From NCBI GenBank assembly GCA_023091665.1, contig JALJCQ010000017.1:930001-994000 (forward strand): a DNA stretch of 64,000 bases, given 5' to 3'. The notes beneath the pieces were generated by a model. It worked only from the letters and a program-made list of their open reading frames with translations. It searched no databases and was not told where the DNA came from. This DNA comes from Pythium myriotylum. Its lineage: Eukaryota > Oomycota > Peronosporomycetes > Pythiales > Pythiaceae. The position numbers and the translations under genes were made by a program. The number at the start of each line of letters is the position of its first letter. The first letter of the stretch is position 1. Positions 38,252 through 48,537 of this stretch are shown here, in pieces.

Positions 38252-40383
38252 CTACGAACAAATCAGTCGGTTCTTGAGTTTGGGTGGGACCCTGACGCTG
38301 CCGGAGCAAACTGGCGTACTAATGGCTGTGAGCATGAAGTCTTGGCCAGCAACATCAGCGACCCACTCGGGAACAGCTGACAGGTTTGTGAAGCTCACAT
38401 CAAATACTCCACAAGTTGCTGCCTGGATCCAAAGCGAATCTGGGAGCTCCGTCAACAATGGGTTACCGATGAGAAACACGACCTGGAGTACTACGTTGGG
38501 TCGGGCCCACGTTTCCGGTATTGACGTGATATTGTTGAAGTTGAACCCCACAGTAAGGAGAAATGGGAAATTGTGTAGCATATCTGGCAGCTCTGTGAGT
38601 CCACAACTCATGCAATCGATACTTAAAACGTGCTGCCAGTTCATTCCGACAAGCGAAAGGATACGACTGCTGTTGAGTCCCTCAAGATGGATCCACTCGA
38701 CTGATTGCGGGATTGGCTCACGTCCCGTCAAGCCAACGGGGTCCTCGCCGATGTCAACTCCATACAGCTGCACACTTCTCAAGATTGGAAAGCAATGGTG
38801 CGAGATGTTTGCCGAGTCATCCCATGTGAGTAAATTCGTGTCACCGATCACAAGAAGCATGAGGTTCCGAAATTTTCGTGAATCTTGCTCGGCATCTCTA
38901 ACCCCGGGCAGCTGAAGATGTAAAGATCGGAGAGTGAGCGTTTATCCATAGTCGCGAGAACGGTTTCTAGTTCAGCCTTGCTACCGTTGATGCCGAGAGC
39001 TGTGCAGTTGATTAGACGTCCAAGACAGGCTTCGTGAGTTGTGAACCAGGGGTGGATGCGGAGCAGACACTCAGTTTCTCTGCTCGAGCGGCTGGATGAA
39101 AAGACCCCAGTCGAAGCTATCACCATCAATAGGATTGCGAAGCCGTACAGAGGAATGATGGCATGGGCAATTTTCATCAATGGGCCATGGCTTTGGCGCC
39201 TCACCGGATAGCGCATCTCGACGTAGGTCATACTTGCTGGAGGACCAAGCGGGATAGAAGGAGGCGTTTCGTTGTCGTTTTCCGCGTCTTGACAACTCTT
39301 TGCCAGGATGGTGGGCTTTTTCTCGCTATGGTCTGAGATTTGGGCTGCTTTCGGTTCGTTTGACATATCGCGGAGAATGTCGTGAAGTTCAAGCAAATTG
39401 AAAAGTGAGCTGCAGAACGGAATGACACTCATCGCGTAGTTTTTCCACGAGACAACCAGCACGCGTTCGATTTCGCGAGTCGAGTTCGTGAAGTTTTGAA
39501 AATCTGAAGCCACATTCGCTCGATTTAGATAGATCTTGACCACGGGTTCATACATCCAGATCGGCAACAGCGATCCCCAGACAAAATCGAGCAATAGGTC
39601 TGTCACGAGACAAGCAAGTCGCTGTTTCGCCAAGCTCCTCTTAAAAATGCGCTTGCACGCATGCGCATATACGCAGTTGAGGAAGATGACAACGGCATAG
39701 ATGACGTTAAGCGGTAAGTTGCTGATGCCCTGGCTCGCGGAATATGCTGCTGCCGTCTGCCCACCAATTTCGAAAAGTTCTTGTGCGAGGAGACGAATAT
39801 CGAAGAAGGGCCCCCACACGCCGATCGCGTGGGTCCACTTGTTGTACCATAATCTGATCCATCGAGTGATCGCGTTCACGTTCTGTATGGCCGACTGTAC
39901 GCGTTTTGAACTCACAGATCGGCGTGGACGCACGGACCCAAATCGTAGTTCGTGCGTGATAAGCGACGACCAGATCATTCGCACTGCAAAGCAAGTGAAG
40001 CACACACAGAGAAATGCATACCCGATTGCCACTCGATTGCTGTTGGCCATGAGGAAACGATTCCCGTCGATTTTGACGTAGTAAATACGATACAGCCACA
40101 AGAACGAATTGTTTTTCTCATTCTGGGAGTACACGAAAGCGAAGAGGCCGAGAAGGGCAGCGTTGAACATGATGAGAAAAAGGAGAGCTCCCCATAGGAC
40201 TCGCCTTGCGAGTGGCGAGAGTGAGACGACTTCTTCGACGTACTCGATGCTAGACTTGGGGGGACCAAGCTTCTTGGAGCTCGAAGAAATTCTCAAATCC
40301 GGCCCTATACCACTCAGTGTCAAAGTTGCAGGTAAGATCTTAGGCGGCACTTCGCCAAGCTCCTCCTTCGCGTGGAGGCCCAT
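38252..40383 (-). pseudogene. LRR membrane protein family member D, frameshifted
   Basis: From ATG 40383 the first frame covers the N-terminal membrane pair (VLWGALLFLIMFNAALLGLF), the middle membrane region (DFVWGSLLPIWMYEPVVKIY) and HPWFTTHEACLGRLINC, and ends at about 38848. The homologous continuation (FRNLMLLVIGDTNLLTW ... TPVCSGSVRVPPKLKNRL) is in another frame, 38860-38252. At the join, SKIHENF should read like SAISKFRQLM of member B, so a net one- or two-base change lies around 38872-38882. The rest aligns end-to-end with the intact member C. Either a recent pseudogene or a base error. Confidence 0.75.
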
Positions 40384-40930
40384 TGACTTGAATTGGGGCG
40401 GTTGAAATTGTTTATGTCTTCAGAAGTGCTCAAACCTTGGAATGCTACAGTCAGCAGACTAAGTGAGGAAGTTGTTGAGCACTCCGCCCAGGAGACGGAG
40501 ACGAGACCAGGTTGGGGTATCCGGGCGAGTCGTTGGGAGAACACGGACTCTTCGCACCCAGGCTCCAATCGATATTTATAGTGCGAAAAAATTCTGTTCC
40601 ACTTCTGACCACGATCTGGTTGTCACGACGGCATGTTCAGATGTGTGGGGACCACGTCTATTCTTACGTAGGTGTTAGGAATAAATCTTGCAGTCGGTCC
40701 TGACTCACATCGTCGCATTTGAAGCCAAATTTGCACTCCAATGTACACCAGTCGAGGGTTGCAGAAAGAGATGCGCATCGAAGATGAAGAAAAGTCTATG
40801 ATGCCAACGACAGCATGCCTGACCTACTCTCAAGCCACATAACGAAGGCAATGAAGAAACGAACACGACATTGGGATTGACTCACTTGACACTCACTACA
40901 TGTAACGAAAGAAGCTGCACGAGTTGGCAC
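40384..40930. other. Intergenic, nothing recognised
   Basis: Holds the upstream region of LRR member D and the 3' flank of the secreted-protein gene at 40931. No repeat or gene found. Confidence 0.4.
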
Positions 40931-41512
40931 CTACGGGTTCAGTGGGGTGGCAGCGAGAGGAGTGCCGGGAGCGAGGATCGTCGGCGGGTCGACCGGAGGA
41001 GGCGACGGCGCCGTGCGTTCCTGCACCTCAGGCGTTTGCGGACTTGGGGCCGAATCAGTCGAGGCCGCTGGAGGAGGCGGGTTCAGGGCAGCAACCATTG
41101 GAGCTTCCTTCCGACGCGGCCGTTTACCCGTCGCCATCGCAACCGGCGTACAGTCCACGGTGACCTGCATGTCCGACGGACCAGAGATCACGACAGGCAT
41201 CTCAGGCGTGCCGACGTTCATGGACACCGTCTCCGCCGTGCCGTTCCCACCTGTTGTGGTCGTCACCGTGGTAGCCGCGCCCATGGGCACGTCGACGCCG
41301 TTGACTTGGGTCTTGACGACACCATCGACGTACGTGGCCGTGGTCGAGATCGAGCCATTGACTGGCGTCGGAATGTCAACGCCGTTCACCTGGGTCTTGG
41401 TGACGCCGTTGGCGATGTTCGTGTTGACCGAGACGCCGCCAGCGTCCACCGAAACGCACTGGGCAAAAGCCATAGCCGAGGCCACAAGAGCGATGCTGGC
41501 GAGACGAACCAT
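40931..41512 (-). CDS. Small secreted protein with internal repeat and Pro-rich tail
   Basis: This 193-residue protein starts at ATG 41512, which opens a signal peptide (MVRLASIALVASAMAFAQCV, cleavage near VDA-G). Two repeats follow: VTKTQVNGVDIPTPVNG and VVKTQVNGVDVPMGAAT, each about 35 residues apart. A Thr/Val-rich stretch with a Cys (VTVDCTPVAMATG) leads to a basic KRPRRKEAP step and a Pro/Ser/Ala-rich tail (PPPPAASTDSAPSPQTPEVQ). KRPRR could be a protease processing site. No RXLR or Crinkler motif seen. Function unknown; a secreted or wall-bound product is likely. Confidence 0.7.
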   Translation of the reverse strand: MVRLASIALVASAMAFAQCVSVDAGGVSVNTNIANGVTKTQVNGVDIPTPVNGSISTTATYVDGVVKTQVNGVDVPMGAATTVTTTTGGNGTAETVSMNVGTPEMPVVISGPSDMQVTVDCTPVAMATGKRPRRKEAPMVAALNPPPPAASTDSAPSPQTPEVQERTAPSPPPVDPPTILAPGTPLAATPLNP

Positions 41513-41756
41513 TCCTATTGTTGCTTGGTGGTGGTGGGGATGGGACGGAGGACTTGAGCCGAAGGAAGGGAGTTTGGATGTGATACCACTCCCAATGTTG
41601 ACGCACGAGGACGATGAGTGGGTCCACTGAGAAGACGTGAAGATGTATCCTCGGATAGAATGGTCTCACCAAGCCACAGACTCGGCTGCCCTGCCTCTAC
41701 ATGGACGCTTGGCTCGGGATCGCTGTGAAAGCACTTTACAAAGCATACGACTCCGC

Positions 41757-42570
41757 TCACGCAGCCAGTCGCTTAACGAGGACGAAGCAGTCCGGCGGTT
41801 CGAGATGCCTGTAGTAGTTGCGGATTGTCTCGGTCACAGCGAACCCGAAGCCACGGTAAAAGTCGATGGCTCCACAGTTGCTCGTCTGCACATGGAGATA
41901 GATGTGGTCCACGCCGTCTCGTAGAGACTGCTCGATGACGGCACGTAGCAGCGCGCTGCCTGCCGGTGAATAGACCGTCATTACATCGTTAGAGTTCCAG
42001 CAACGGGAAGGTGGAGGCTGTTCAGTCAAAGGGAAGAAGTTTGCCGTACCTACTCGGTAGTGACGGTACGCCTCCAGCACGCCAAGTGTCATGATGTACG
42101 CGCGTTGTCGTCGCGTACGATCCATCCCGTTGAAATTCTCAAGCCGACAGCACACGGCGCCGATCGCGAGCCCGTCCCAGTACGCTACGCCGTCAAATGA
42201 ACAAAGTCCGTCACGAAATGTAGCCATGTTGGACAGCCCCCCTCAAGAGCTCACCAAAGCGCGCATATCCTCTCGGCAGGAAGAGCACGTCGCCGTAGAA
42301 CGTTTCATTATAGCGCACTGGGAAGAGGTGGTGGTTGAGCACGCGCAGTTGCTCGACGTTCTTGTCGGTGATATCGCCGAAACGGAGCCTCGAATCTCGC
42401 GCTTTGGGGGCGATTTTGACGCCGTTTTCGCGCGGTTCTAGCTGCAATTTCGCCGCGGAGGCCGTCGAATCCGGTAGAACAGGCTTTGAACTGCGTAAAT
42501 CGCCATTTTGCAGCTGGAAAGTCGCGCTGGTCGCGGCGTCCAGCGGCGTCAAAGTGCCTCCATTCTCCAT
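41757..42570 (-). CDS. NAA50: N-alpha-acetyltransferase 50 (NatE catalytic subunit)
   Basis: Exons on the minus strand: 42570-42255, 42184-42050 and 41959-41757 (introns 70 and 90 nt, GTGAGC...GTAG and GTACGG...GCAG), giving 217 residues. Splicing restores RFAYWDGLAIGAVCCR and YRHYRVGSALLRAV, which match metazoan NAA50 (LAYFNDIAVGAVCCR, YRRLGIGTKML). NAA50 acetylates protein N-termini that begin with Met plus a hydrophobic residue and supports sister-chromatid cohesion. Also present: the acetyl-CoA loop RVGSA, IYLHVQTSNCGAIDFYRGFGF and NYYRHLEPPDCFVL. The N-terminus has about 50 extra residues (start chosen at MENGGTL; the frame upstream lacks a better ATG). The 90-nt intron is in frame and open, so unspliced models would wrongly insert 30 residues in the cofactor loop. 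Confidence 0.88.
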
Positions 42571-42842
42571 CGTCGTTCCCAGACGACGCTTCCAGCAAGA
42601 AAACCACGAAGAGGACCCATCCAAGGTCGTTCCTAACACGTTCCTAACACCTCCTGCCCCGGTCCTCCACAAGAACGTTTTTCGCTGTCGAGTGTTAAAT
42701 TCCACCAATCAACGTCATCTGAAACCTATTTCCCACCAATCCGATCGCTCCATTTGTTCCGTCGCGGCGGCTCGGGATCGGGAAAAGTGAGCTTTTCACC
42801 AGCCACACTCGCGAATTTGCCCTCGACCGCCTCGCCTCGACC

Positions 42843-44330
42843 ATGGACGCCGTGCTCCCGCCGCCGCCGCCGACCACCACGACCACGCTCTTCCGCCGCA
42901 ACCGCATCCGCATCAAGGAGCTCTTCGCGGCCGGGCTGGCGCTCGAAGGCCAGAGCGTCACGGTCAAAGGATGGGCCAAGACGCTGCGCGAAGCCGGCGC
43001 CGGCGCCTTCGCGTTCCTCGAGCTCAACGACGGCTCCACGTTCACGGGGCTCCAGGTCGTGATCACCAAGGAAGACACCGAGGGCTTCGCGGCTGCGCTT
43101 GAGTCGGGCGGCGTCGGCGCCTCGTTCAGCGTCGAAGGCACCGTGGTCAAGTCGCCGGCCAAGGGCCAGGACATTGAGGTCAAGGCCACCAAGGTGGTCG
43201 TCTACGGCGGCATCCCGGACCCGGCCAAGTACCCCATGTCGAAGAAGCGCCACACGCTCGAGCACCTGCGCGAGCACGCGCACTTGCGCCCGCGCTCCAA
43301 CATCCACGGCGCTGCCATGCGCGTGCGTAACGCCATGGCGTTCGCCACGCACCAGTTCTTCCAGACGCGCGGCTTCCTGTACATCCACACGCCGATCATC
43401 ACCGAGTCGGACTGCGAGGGCGCTGGTGAGATGTTCAGCGTCACGACGCTGCTCTCCAAGCACCCGGACGGCAAGATCCCGACCACGGCCGAGGGCAAGG
43501 TCGACTACACCAAGGACTTTTTCGACCGCGCCTCGTTCCTCAGTGTCTCGGGCCAGCTCAACGTTGAGACCCACTGCTGTGCGCTCTCGGACGTGTACAC
43601 GTTCGGCCCGACGTTCCGTGCCGAGAACTCGAACACCTCGCGCCACTTGGCCGAGTTCTGGATGATCGAGCCCGAAATCGCCTTCGCCGACCTCACTGAC
43701 AACATCAACTTGGCTGAGGACTACATCAAGTACTGCGTGCAGTACGCGCTTGACAACTGCAAGGACGACCTCGACTTCTTCAACAAGAACATCGAGAAGG
43801 GCCTGCTCGAGCGCCTCGAGACCACGGTCGGCTCGAACTTCGAGCGCATCTCGTACACGGACGCCGTCGCGCTTCTCTGCGAGCCGGAGCACCTCAAGGC
43901 CGGCAAGTTCGAGAAGAAGCCTGTGTGGGGCACGGATCTCGGATCGGAGCACGAGCGTTACTTGACGGAGAAGGTCTACAAGAAGCCTGTGGTCGTGTTC
44001 AACTACCCGAAGGAGTTCAAGAGCTTCTACATGCGTCTCAACGAAGATGGCAAGACCGTCGCGGCCTGCGATATCCTCGTGCCGCTTGTTGGCGAGCTCG
44101 TTGGCGGCTCGCAGCGTGAGGAGCGTATGGATGTGCTCGAGGAGCGTATCAAGGAGTCGGGTGCGAACCCGGAGGACTACACGTGGTACCTGGACCTGCG
44201 AAAGTACGGCTCGGTGCCGCACTCGGGCTTCGGTCTCGGCTTCGAGCGACTCGTGCGCTACGTCACGGGTATCGAGAACATTCGTGACGTCATTCCGTTC
44301 CCAAGATGGCCGGGCAACGCCGCCTTCTAA
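42843..44330 (+). CDS. NARS: Asparaginyl-tRNA synthetase, bacterial/plant type
   Basis: This 495-residue intronless enzyme charges tRNA-Asn with asparagine. It has an N-terminal OB-fold anticodon-binding domain (VTVKGWAKTLREAGAGAFAF), the linker YPMSKKRHTLEHLREHAHLR, and the class II catalytic core: SDCEGAGEMFSVTTL, motif 2 TFGPTFRAENSNTSRHLAEF, GGSQREERMDVLEERI and motif 3 SGFGLGFERLVRYVTG. The sequence is much closer to bacterial AsnS and plant AsnRS than to the animal/fungal cytosolic type. There is no obvious targeting peptide (MDAVLPPPPPTTTTT), so it is probably cytosolic. It is divergent from NAA50, with 272 bp between starts. Confidence 0.93.
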   Translation: MDAVLPPPPPTTTTTLFRRNRIRIKELFAAGLALEGQSVTVKGWAKTLREAGAGAFAFLELNDGSTFTGLQVVITKEDTEGFAAALESGGVGASFSVEGTVVKSPAKGQDIEVKATKVVVYGGIPDPAKYPMSKKRHTLEHLREHAHLRPRSNIHGAAMRVRNAMAFATHQFFQTRGFLYIHTPIITESDCEGAGEMFSVTTLLSKHPDGKIPTTAEGKVDYTKDFFDRASFLSVSGQLNVETHCCALSDVYTFGPTFRAENSNTSRHLAEFWMIEPEIAFADLTDNINLAEDYIKYCVQYALDNCKDDLDFFNKNIEKGLLERLETTVGSNFERISYTDAVALLCEPEHLKAGKFEKKPVWGTDLGSEHERYLTEKVYKKPVVVFNYPKEFKSFYMRLNEDGKTVAACDILVPLVGELVGGSQREERMDVLEERIKESGANPEDYTWYLDLRKYGSVPHSGFGLGFERLVRYVTGIENIRDVIPFPRWPGNAAF

Positions 44331-44451
44331 GCGAGCCCCGTTGACTCGTCGGTGTAGGCCTTGAGAAACTGGATGTAGGTGAGCGAGTAGCTGCATTTAC
44401 ATGTTAACAGGATATAAAGTGGACTGCTCTGCTAATCTCTCTCTATGCTTG

Positions 44452-44821
44452 CTATGGATGGCGGAAGAGCGTGATGCACTTCTTGCCCACATTGAACCGC
44501 ACAAAGTTCTTGCTCTCGTACGTGAACGCACACTTGTACTCGGAGCCAACGATGCAATGCCACGTCGGACCGTACTTCTCTTCCATCCAAGTCTACACCA
44601 CCACACCATCCATCCATCCATGAACGAGTCTCTGGAAAATTTTCAAAACGCGCACACACCTTGATGTGCTTGGCGATCTCCTTCTCCTGCGTGAACTGCT
44701 CGAGCGCGACGCCGGCCTGCGTGATTGCGTCGTTCTGGAAAGTTGGCAGATCGCATCATTCAACTAGATCCAGACGGGATGGGATGGACACGCCCCACCT
44801 TCATATCCCCATGCTCATCCA
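44452..44821 (-). CDS. Dynein light chain (LC8/DYNLL-type), 5' end unresolved
   Basis: Exons 44734-44660 and 44592-44452 are clear: AITQAGVALEQFTQEKEIAK-HIK, a 67-nt GTGTGT...TGTAG intron, then TWMEEKYGPTWHCIVGSEYK and NFVRFNVGKKCITLFRHP-stop. They match the dynein light chain fold (KKYNPTWHCIVG..F, FY.G..AILLF). A 23-nt mini-exon at 44821-44799 (..DEHGDMK) flanked by AG and GT fits just upstream, but the first exon with the ATG was not settled. LC8-like chains are dimeric subunits of axonemal and cytoplasmic dyneins. It lies between the AsnRS 3' end and CKS1, from which it is divergent. Confidence 0.75.
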
Positions 44822-45145
44822 CTAGAGCCACCACCCACCCACACAAGACGGTCTGATAAATGTACAGACCCACTGCAAGACAACCGACGCCACGCACTGT
44901 CCGTGTCCATTTGCTTGCCATTTTCGCGCGACATGCTCGATCTTTGTGATGCATCCATGTGCCTTTTCGAGCAGCTCACAGCCTTGTTTCTCAATTCAAT
45001 GAATCGTGGCTGCAATTCAACTGTATGAATTGCGATCCCCATCGAAGCAGAAGAACCCTGATTTCGACCAATCATAAGAGACGAGGCCCTCGGCACTCTC
45101 ACTTTTTGCCGCCAATTCGAAACTCAGTCAAAGCTCCGCTCAGCC
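44822..45145. other. Dynein light chain 5' region and CKS1 promoter
   Basis: Probably contains the missing first exon of the dynein gene (an ATG GCA AGC AAA TGG frame near 44923 is a candidate) and the divergent CKS1 promoter. Confidence 0.4.
45098..45120 (+). promoter_or_regulatory. Initiator-like core promoter of CKS1
   Basis: CTCACTTTTTGCCGCCAATTC combines an oomycete-type initiator (CTCACTTT) with a CAATTC flanking element, 26-48 nt before the ATG at 45146. A CCAATCA box lies at about 45068. Confidence 0.4.
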
Positions 45146-45688
45146 ATGACGCACGACCTGTCGGCGCGCATCGAGTACTCGGAGAAGTACGTCGACGACA
45201 ACCACGAGTACCGGTACGTTGCATAGTCCGAAGAAGCGCGGTTGCGCTCGTGCCGCTCGCGCCTCTGTTGGTGAAATTTTCGAGCCAAGCGAACGCGCCA
45301 AAGAGTTCCGTCGGGCGACTCACGTGTGTTTCTCATTTTGACGTTTCTTTGACATGCTGTAGCCATGTCATTCTTCCAAAGGAGATGGCGCGAAGCCTCC
45401 CAGATCGTCTCCTGACCGAACAGGAATGGCGCCACCTCGGCGTGCAGCAGAGCCGCGGATGGGTCCACTACGCTATTCACAAGTACGTTCTTTCCCCCCT
45501 AATGATTCTTGGTCACGAGATGCGCTCATATCCACGCACATGACCTGACTTGTCCCCGCTGCATGTGAAGACCTGAACCACATATCTTATTATTCCGACG
45601 ACCACTCGGCACGGATCCGGCCACGGGCCGAGTGAACCCCGTGCTCGAGAAGGAGGCGAAAGACAAGTACGAGAAAGAGTTCCAGTGA
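45146..45688 (+). CDS. CKS1: Cyclin-dependent kinase regulatory subunit Cks1
   Basis: Spliced as join(45146..45213, 45363..45482, 45571..45688), giving 101 residues. The product reads [20 protein letters not shown], then [31 protein letters not shown] and [20 protein letters not shown], which matches Cks1/Suc1 end-to-end. Cks1 binds CDKs and uses an anion pocket to dock phosphorylated substrates, driving cell-cycle transitions. The conserved [12 protein letters not shown] and HILLFRRP segments form the phosphate pocket and beta hinge. The acidic/basic C-terminal extension ([14 protein letters not shown]) is slightly longer than in animals. Intron phases restore family residues exactly at both junctions. 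Confidence 0.95.
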
Positions 45689-46939
45689 GAGAAGCCGTCC
45701 ACGTCCACGCATGGAACGCGGTGGAATCAAAAGGCGACGGACACAACGATCTTCGTCCCGTAGTTCCATCGCGATGTATGCTTGTCCTCTGTGAATGCCA
45801 AACTCAGCAATCTCTTTCTGTGCGACGTTACGTCTGATCTCTCGAGGAGCTCTGTGTTGACAGGCAGGCTAAGTTCGTTCGCTTCCCTTCCCGAAACGGG
45901 TCCGAACCTGAGCGCCATCCGAAGCACCCACCCACAAACCCGGCCCGGTGGTCGAGCCCCACCTCCAAGATTCGTCAACAAGAGCCGGCCTCTCTCTACA
46001 AGAACCACTGGTCGTGGCGTTGTTTGGTGCCTTGGCGTGTTGGCGGGTGAGTTGATGAATCCATCTGTCTCATTCCAACGTTATTTTGCTGAGGCGTTAT
46101 TTCGTTCACGCGACCTCGCGCCCACAAGCAAAATCTGGTGCTCCCCAGAGCCGTTCGATTGGGAGATTCGTCCTCCTGCTTGACGTGATTGGCCAAGCGT
46201 TGTACCCACAGGCGGCGAGTGTGACGCGTCGACGTCAGAGCCCGGAGTCTTCCTCGCCCCATTTCTGTCGGAGGGGCGAGCTCCAACGTTGGTGATTGGC
46301 TAGCGGAACATTACGCCTCCGGTGACGCAGGCTCTGACGTCGGAAGGCCGAGGCGAGTTGAAGTTTTTCGATGAGACCCAACGTCCCTCCAAGATTGGTT
46401 GGGAAAATTGGCCCCCAACCGTTGGTAATTTTCCAAGCGTCTCAACTTGGCCGGGCGACAGGGGAAGCGACTGGGTTCTTCCTGCGGACCGAATACCTCC
46501 ACTGGCTCGGTGAGATGGCGAGCCCTATGCGACGAAGTCGGTAGTCGCTCTTCTGTGGTCCTGGACGGCGACGACGAAGTCTCTTCATGGGTGAATCTCG
46601 TTTGCCTCCCTCCCACTTCGTTCTGAACTCGTCGCTAAAAGAACCCCCCCCTGAACGCGTTATTTTCATTTCCCCTACCCCGTCCGATTGACCTCGCCCT
46701 CGACCGAGGCTAGGGGTTGACGCACCGTTGTCTACGTCGGCGCGCGGCACATTCAACATCGGTGCTGCCGTGCGTGCGTCGACAAAGGGAGAGCTGTCAA
46801 AGGGCAAGGGCGTCTAAAGTCTAAAGCCGGCGAGCACGGCCCTTTCATTCTTCGTTTGGATCCGTCTAACCGACACGTCGTTCGTGCCCTCGCCAGCCTC
46901 GTTCCCCCCACGCCAACGCCAACGCTCCCCACGCCAACA
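45689..46939. other. Intergenic, nothing recognised except promoter
   Basis: 1.25 kb between CKS1 and the carrier gene. Several short frames on both strands look random in composition. The carrier promoter motif is at its right end. Confidence 0.4.
46843..46853 (+). promoter_or_regulatory. Initiator-like motif of carrier gene
   Basis: TTTCATTCTTC matches the oomycete initiator (TCATTCT) and lies about 90 nt upstream of the ATG at 46940. Confidence 0.4.
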
Positions 46940-47959
46940 ATGCTGCCGACCAACTCCAACGCCAACAGCCTCACGCTGGTGAACATGCACACCAAGAAGA
47001 ACGACGTGCTCGCGACGAGCGCCTTGAAGGACGCGCTCTCGTCCGACCTCAAGGCGCGCCCCGTCCCTGTGCAGGTCAAGATGCTCGCCGGCATGGCGGG
47101 CGGCGTGGCCGAGGCCTGCATCCTCCAGCCGCTCGACGTGACCAAGACGCGTCTCCAGCTCGACCGCGCGGGCAAGTACAAGGGCATGGTCAACTGCGCG
47201 TCGACCATCTACAAGGAGGAGGGCGCGCTCGCGCTCTACAAGGGCCTCACGCCCTTCGTGACCAACATGGTGCTCAAGTACGCGCTCCGCTTCGGCTCCT
47301 TCGCCTGGTTCAAGGAGACGATCGCCGGTGGCAAGGACAAGAAGATCACGCCGCAGATCAACTTCGCCGCCGGTCTCGCCGCCGGTATCCTCGAGTCGGT
47401 GCTTATTGTGACCCCGTTCGAGGTCATCAAGACCCGCATGCAGAAGGAGGTCGGCGTCGGACGCTACTCGGGCCCTATTGACTGCGCTCGCAAGGTCATG
47501 GCCAACGAGGGCGTCACGGCGCTCTGGAAGGGCAACGTGCCGACCATGGTGCGCCAGGGCTCGAACCAGGCCTTCAACTTCATGGCCTTCGCCTGGCTCA
47601 ACTCGCACGTGTGGCACAAGGAGGACGGTGATGGCAAGACGCTGCCGCCGTACGCGACCTTCATCAACGGTCTCATCGCCGGTTCGCTCGGCCCCATGTT
47701 CAACACGCCCGTGGACGTGCTCAAGACTCGTCTGATGGCCCAGGAGACCGTCAAGGGCCAGGAGCTCAAGTACCGTGGCTTCTTCCACGCCATGAAGCTC
47801 ATCGCCAAGGAGGAAGGCCCGCTGGCGCTCTGGAAGGGTGTGCTGCCGCGCCTGACCCGTATGGCTCCTGGCCAGGCCATCACCTGGACCGTCGTCATGC
47901 GTGTGACGTCGATCTTCGAGAACATGGAGCAGGAGAAGCTCGACAAGCTCAAGTTCTAA
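46940..47959 (+). CDS. Mitochondrial carrier (SLC25), di/tricarboxylate-like
   Basis: This 339-residue intronless protein starts at ATG 46940; the frame extends upstream only to a TTG. It has three repeats with the carrier signature: PLDVTKTRLQLD, PFEVIKTRMQKE and PVDVLKTRLMAQ, each near the end of an odd-numbered helix, with matching G..ALYKG/ALWKG segments. Residues such as GLTPFVTNMVLKYALRFGSF, RQGSNQAFNFMAF and RMAPGQAITWTVVMRV recall the succinate-fumarate (Sfc1) and citrate carriers. It should exchange carboxylates across the inner mitochondrial membrane; the exact substrate cannot be fixed by eye. The first 40 residues are an extra polar extension. Confidence 0.85.
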   Translation: MLPTNSNANSLTLVNMHTKKNDVLATSALKDALSSDLKARPVPVQVKMLAGMAGGVAEACILQPLDVTKTRLQLDRAGKYKGMVNCASTIYKEEGALALYKGLTPFVTNMVLKYALRFGSFAWFKETIAGGKDKKITPQINFAAGLAAGILESVLIVTPFEVIKTRMQKEVGVGRYSGPIDCARKVMANEGVTALWKGNVPTMVRQGSNQAFNFMAFAWLNSHVWHKEDGDGKTLPPYATFINGLIAGSLGPMFNTPVDVLKTRLMAQETVKGQELKYRGFFHAMKLIAKEEGPLALWKGVLPRLTRMAPGQAITWTVVMRVTSIFENMEQEKLDKLKF

Positions 47960-48537
47960 GCGCACGTCCCGCCCCTCGTGAGTTGCGTGTCCTAGAGTTG
48001 TGCACTTCCGACCACTTTTTTCATACTGCTACGATCTTCAAGTATAATAGACTGCACCTTGAACTGACTGGTTGTGTCCGCTTGGGGAACCTGAGATCGA
48101 CCATCCGGCTGCATAGGGACGACCCTGTGTAGCCATCGCGAAAACGGATCTTGGTGGTCGATACCCTCGTCATCAATGCAAGAGGAATGACCAAAGCATA
48201 GCGTCAGCCATTGTAGGTGAAAATGCCTAGCTGCCATGAAGGTTGCAACCTGGAAGCCAGTCATTGTAGATGCTTCGTGTCCCACAACACTACCAAAAGG
48301 TTGAGGGTTCTGTATCCCCACCAACGTCAGCACCTCAAGATCGCTCGTCGAGTCTGACGTGAAAATGGCTACATTATTTCTTACCGAATCGGCATTGATT
48401 TCAAATCTTTGTCAAGTTGATTACGTGAATATGGAAATTTGTAAGAGAGAGCTGCCTGCATGGCTCTCTTCGTAGTGTCGGGAGATCGAAGCATCGATGG
48501 GGTGTTGTGTCGTACTGGTACAGACGATAGGGCGACT
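47960..48537. other. Intergenic between convergent genes
   Basis: 3' flanks of the carrier gene and of the Cys-motif gene. No feature recognised. Confidence 0.4.

Noticed and set aside
44327..44370. Possible dynein light chain final exon overlapping the AsnRS stop (..TYIQFLKAYTDEST..)
   Set aside because: The dynein frame already ends naturally in GKKCITLFRHP-stop at 44452, the usual family end. The downstream reading is probably AsnRS 3' flank.
42726..44396. 556-codon minus-strand frame opposite AsnRS
   Set aside because: Arg/Glu/Val-rich antisense shadow of a GC-biased gene. Similar shadows at 46814-47965 (carrier) and 48783-50291 (Cys-motif gene) were dropped for the same reason.
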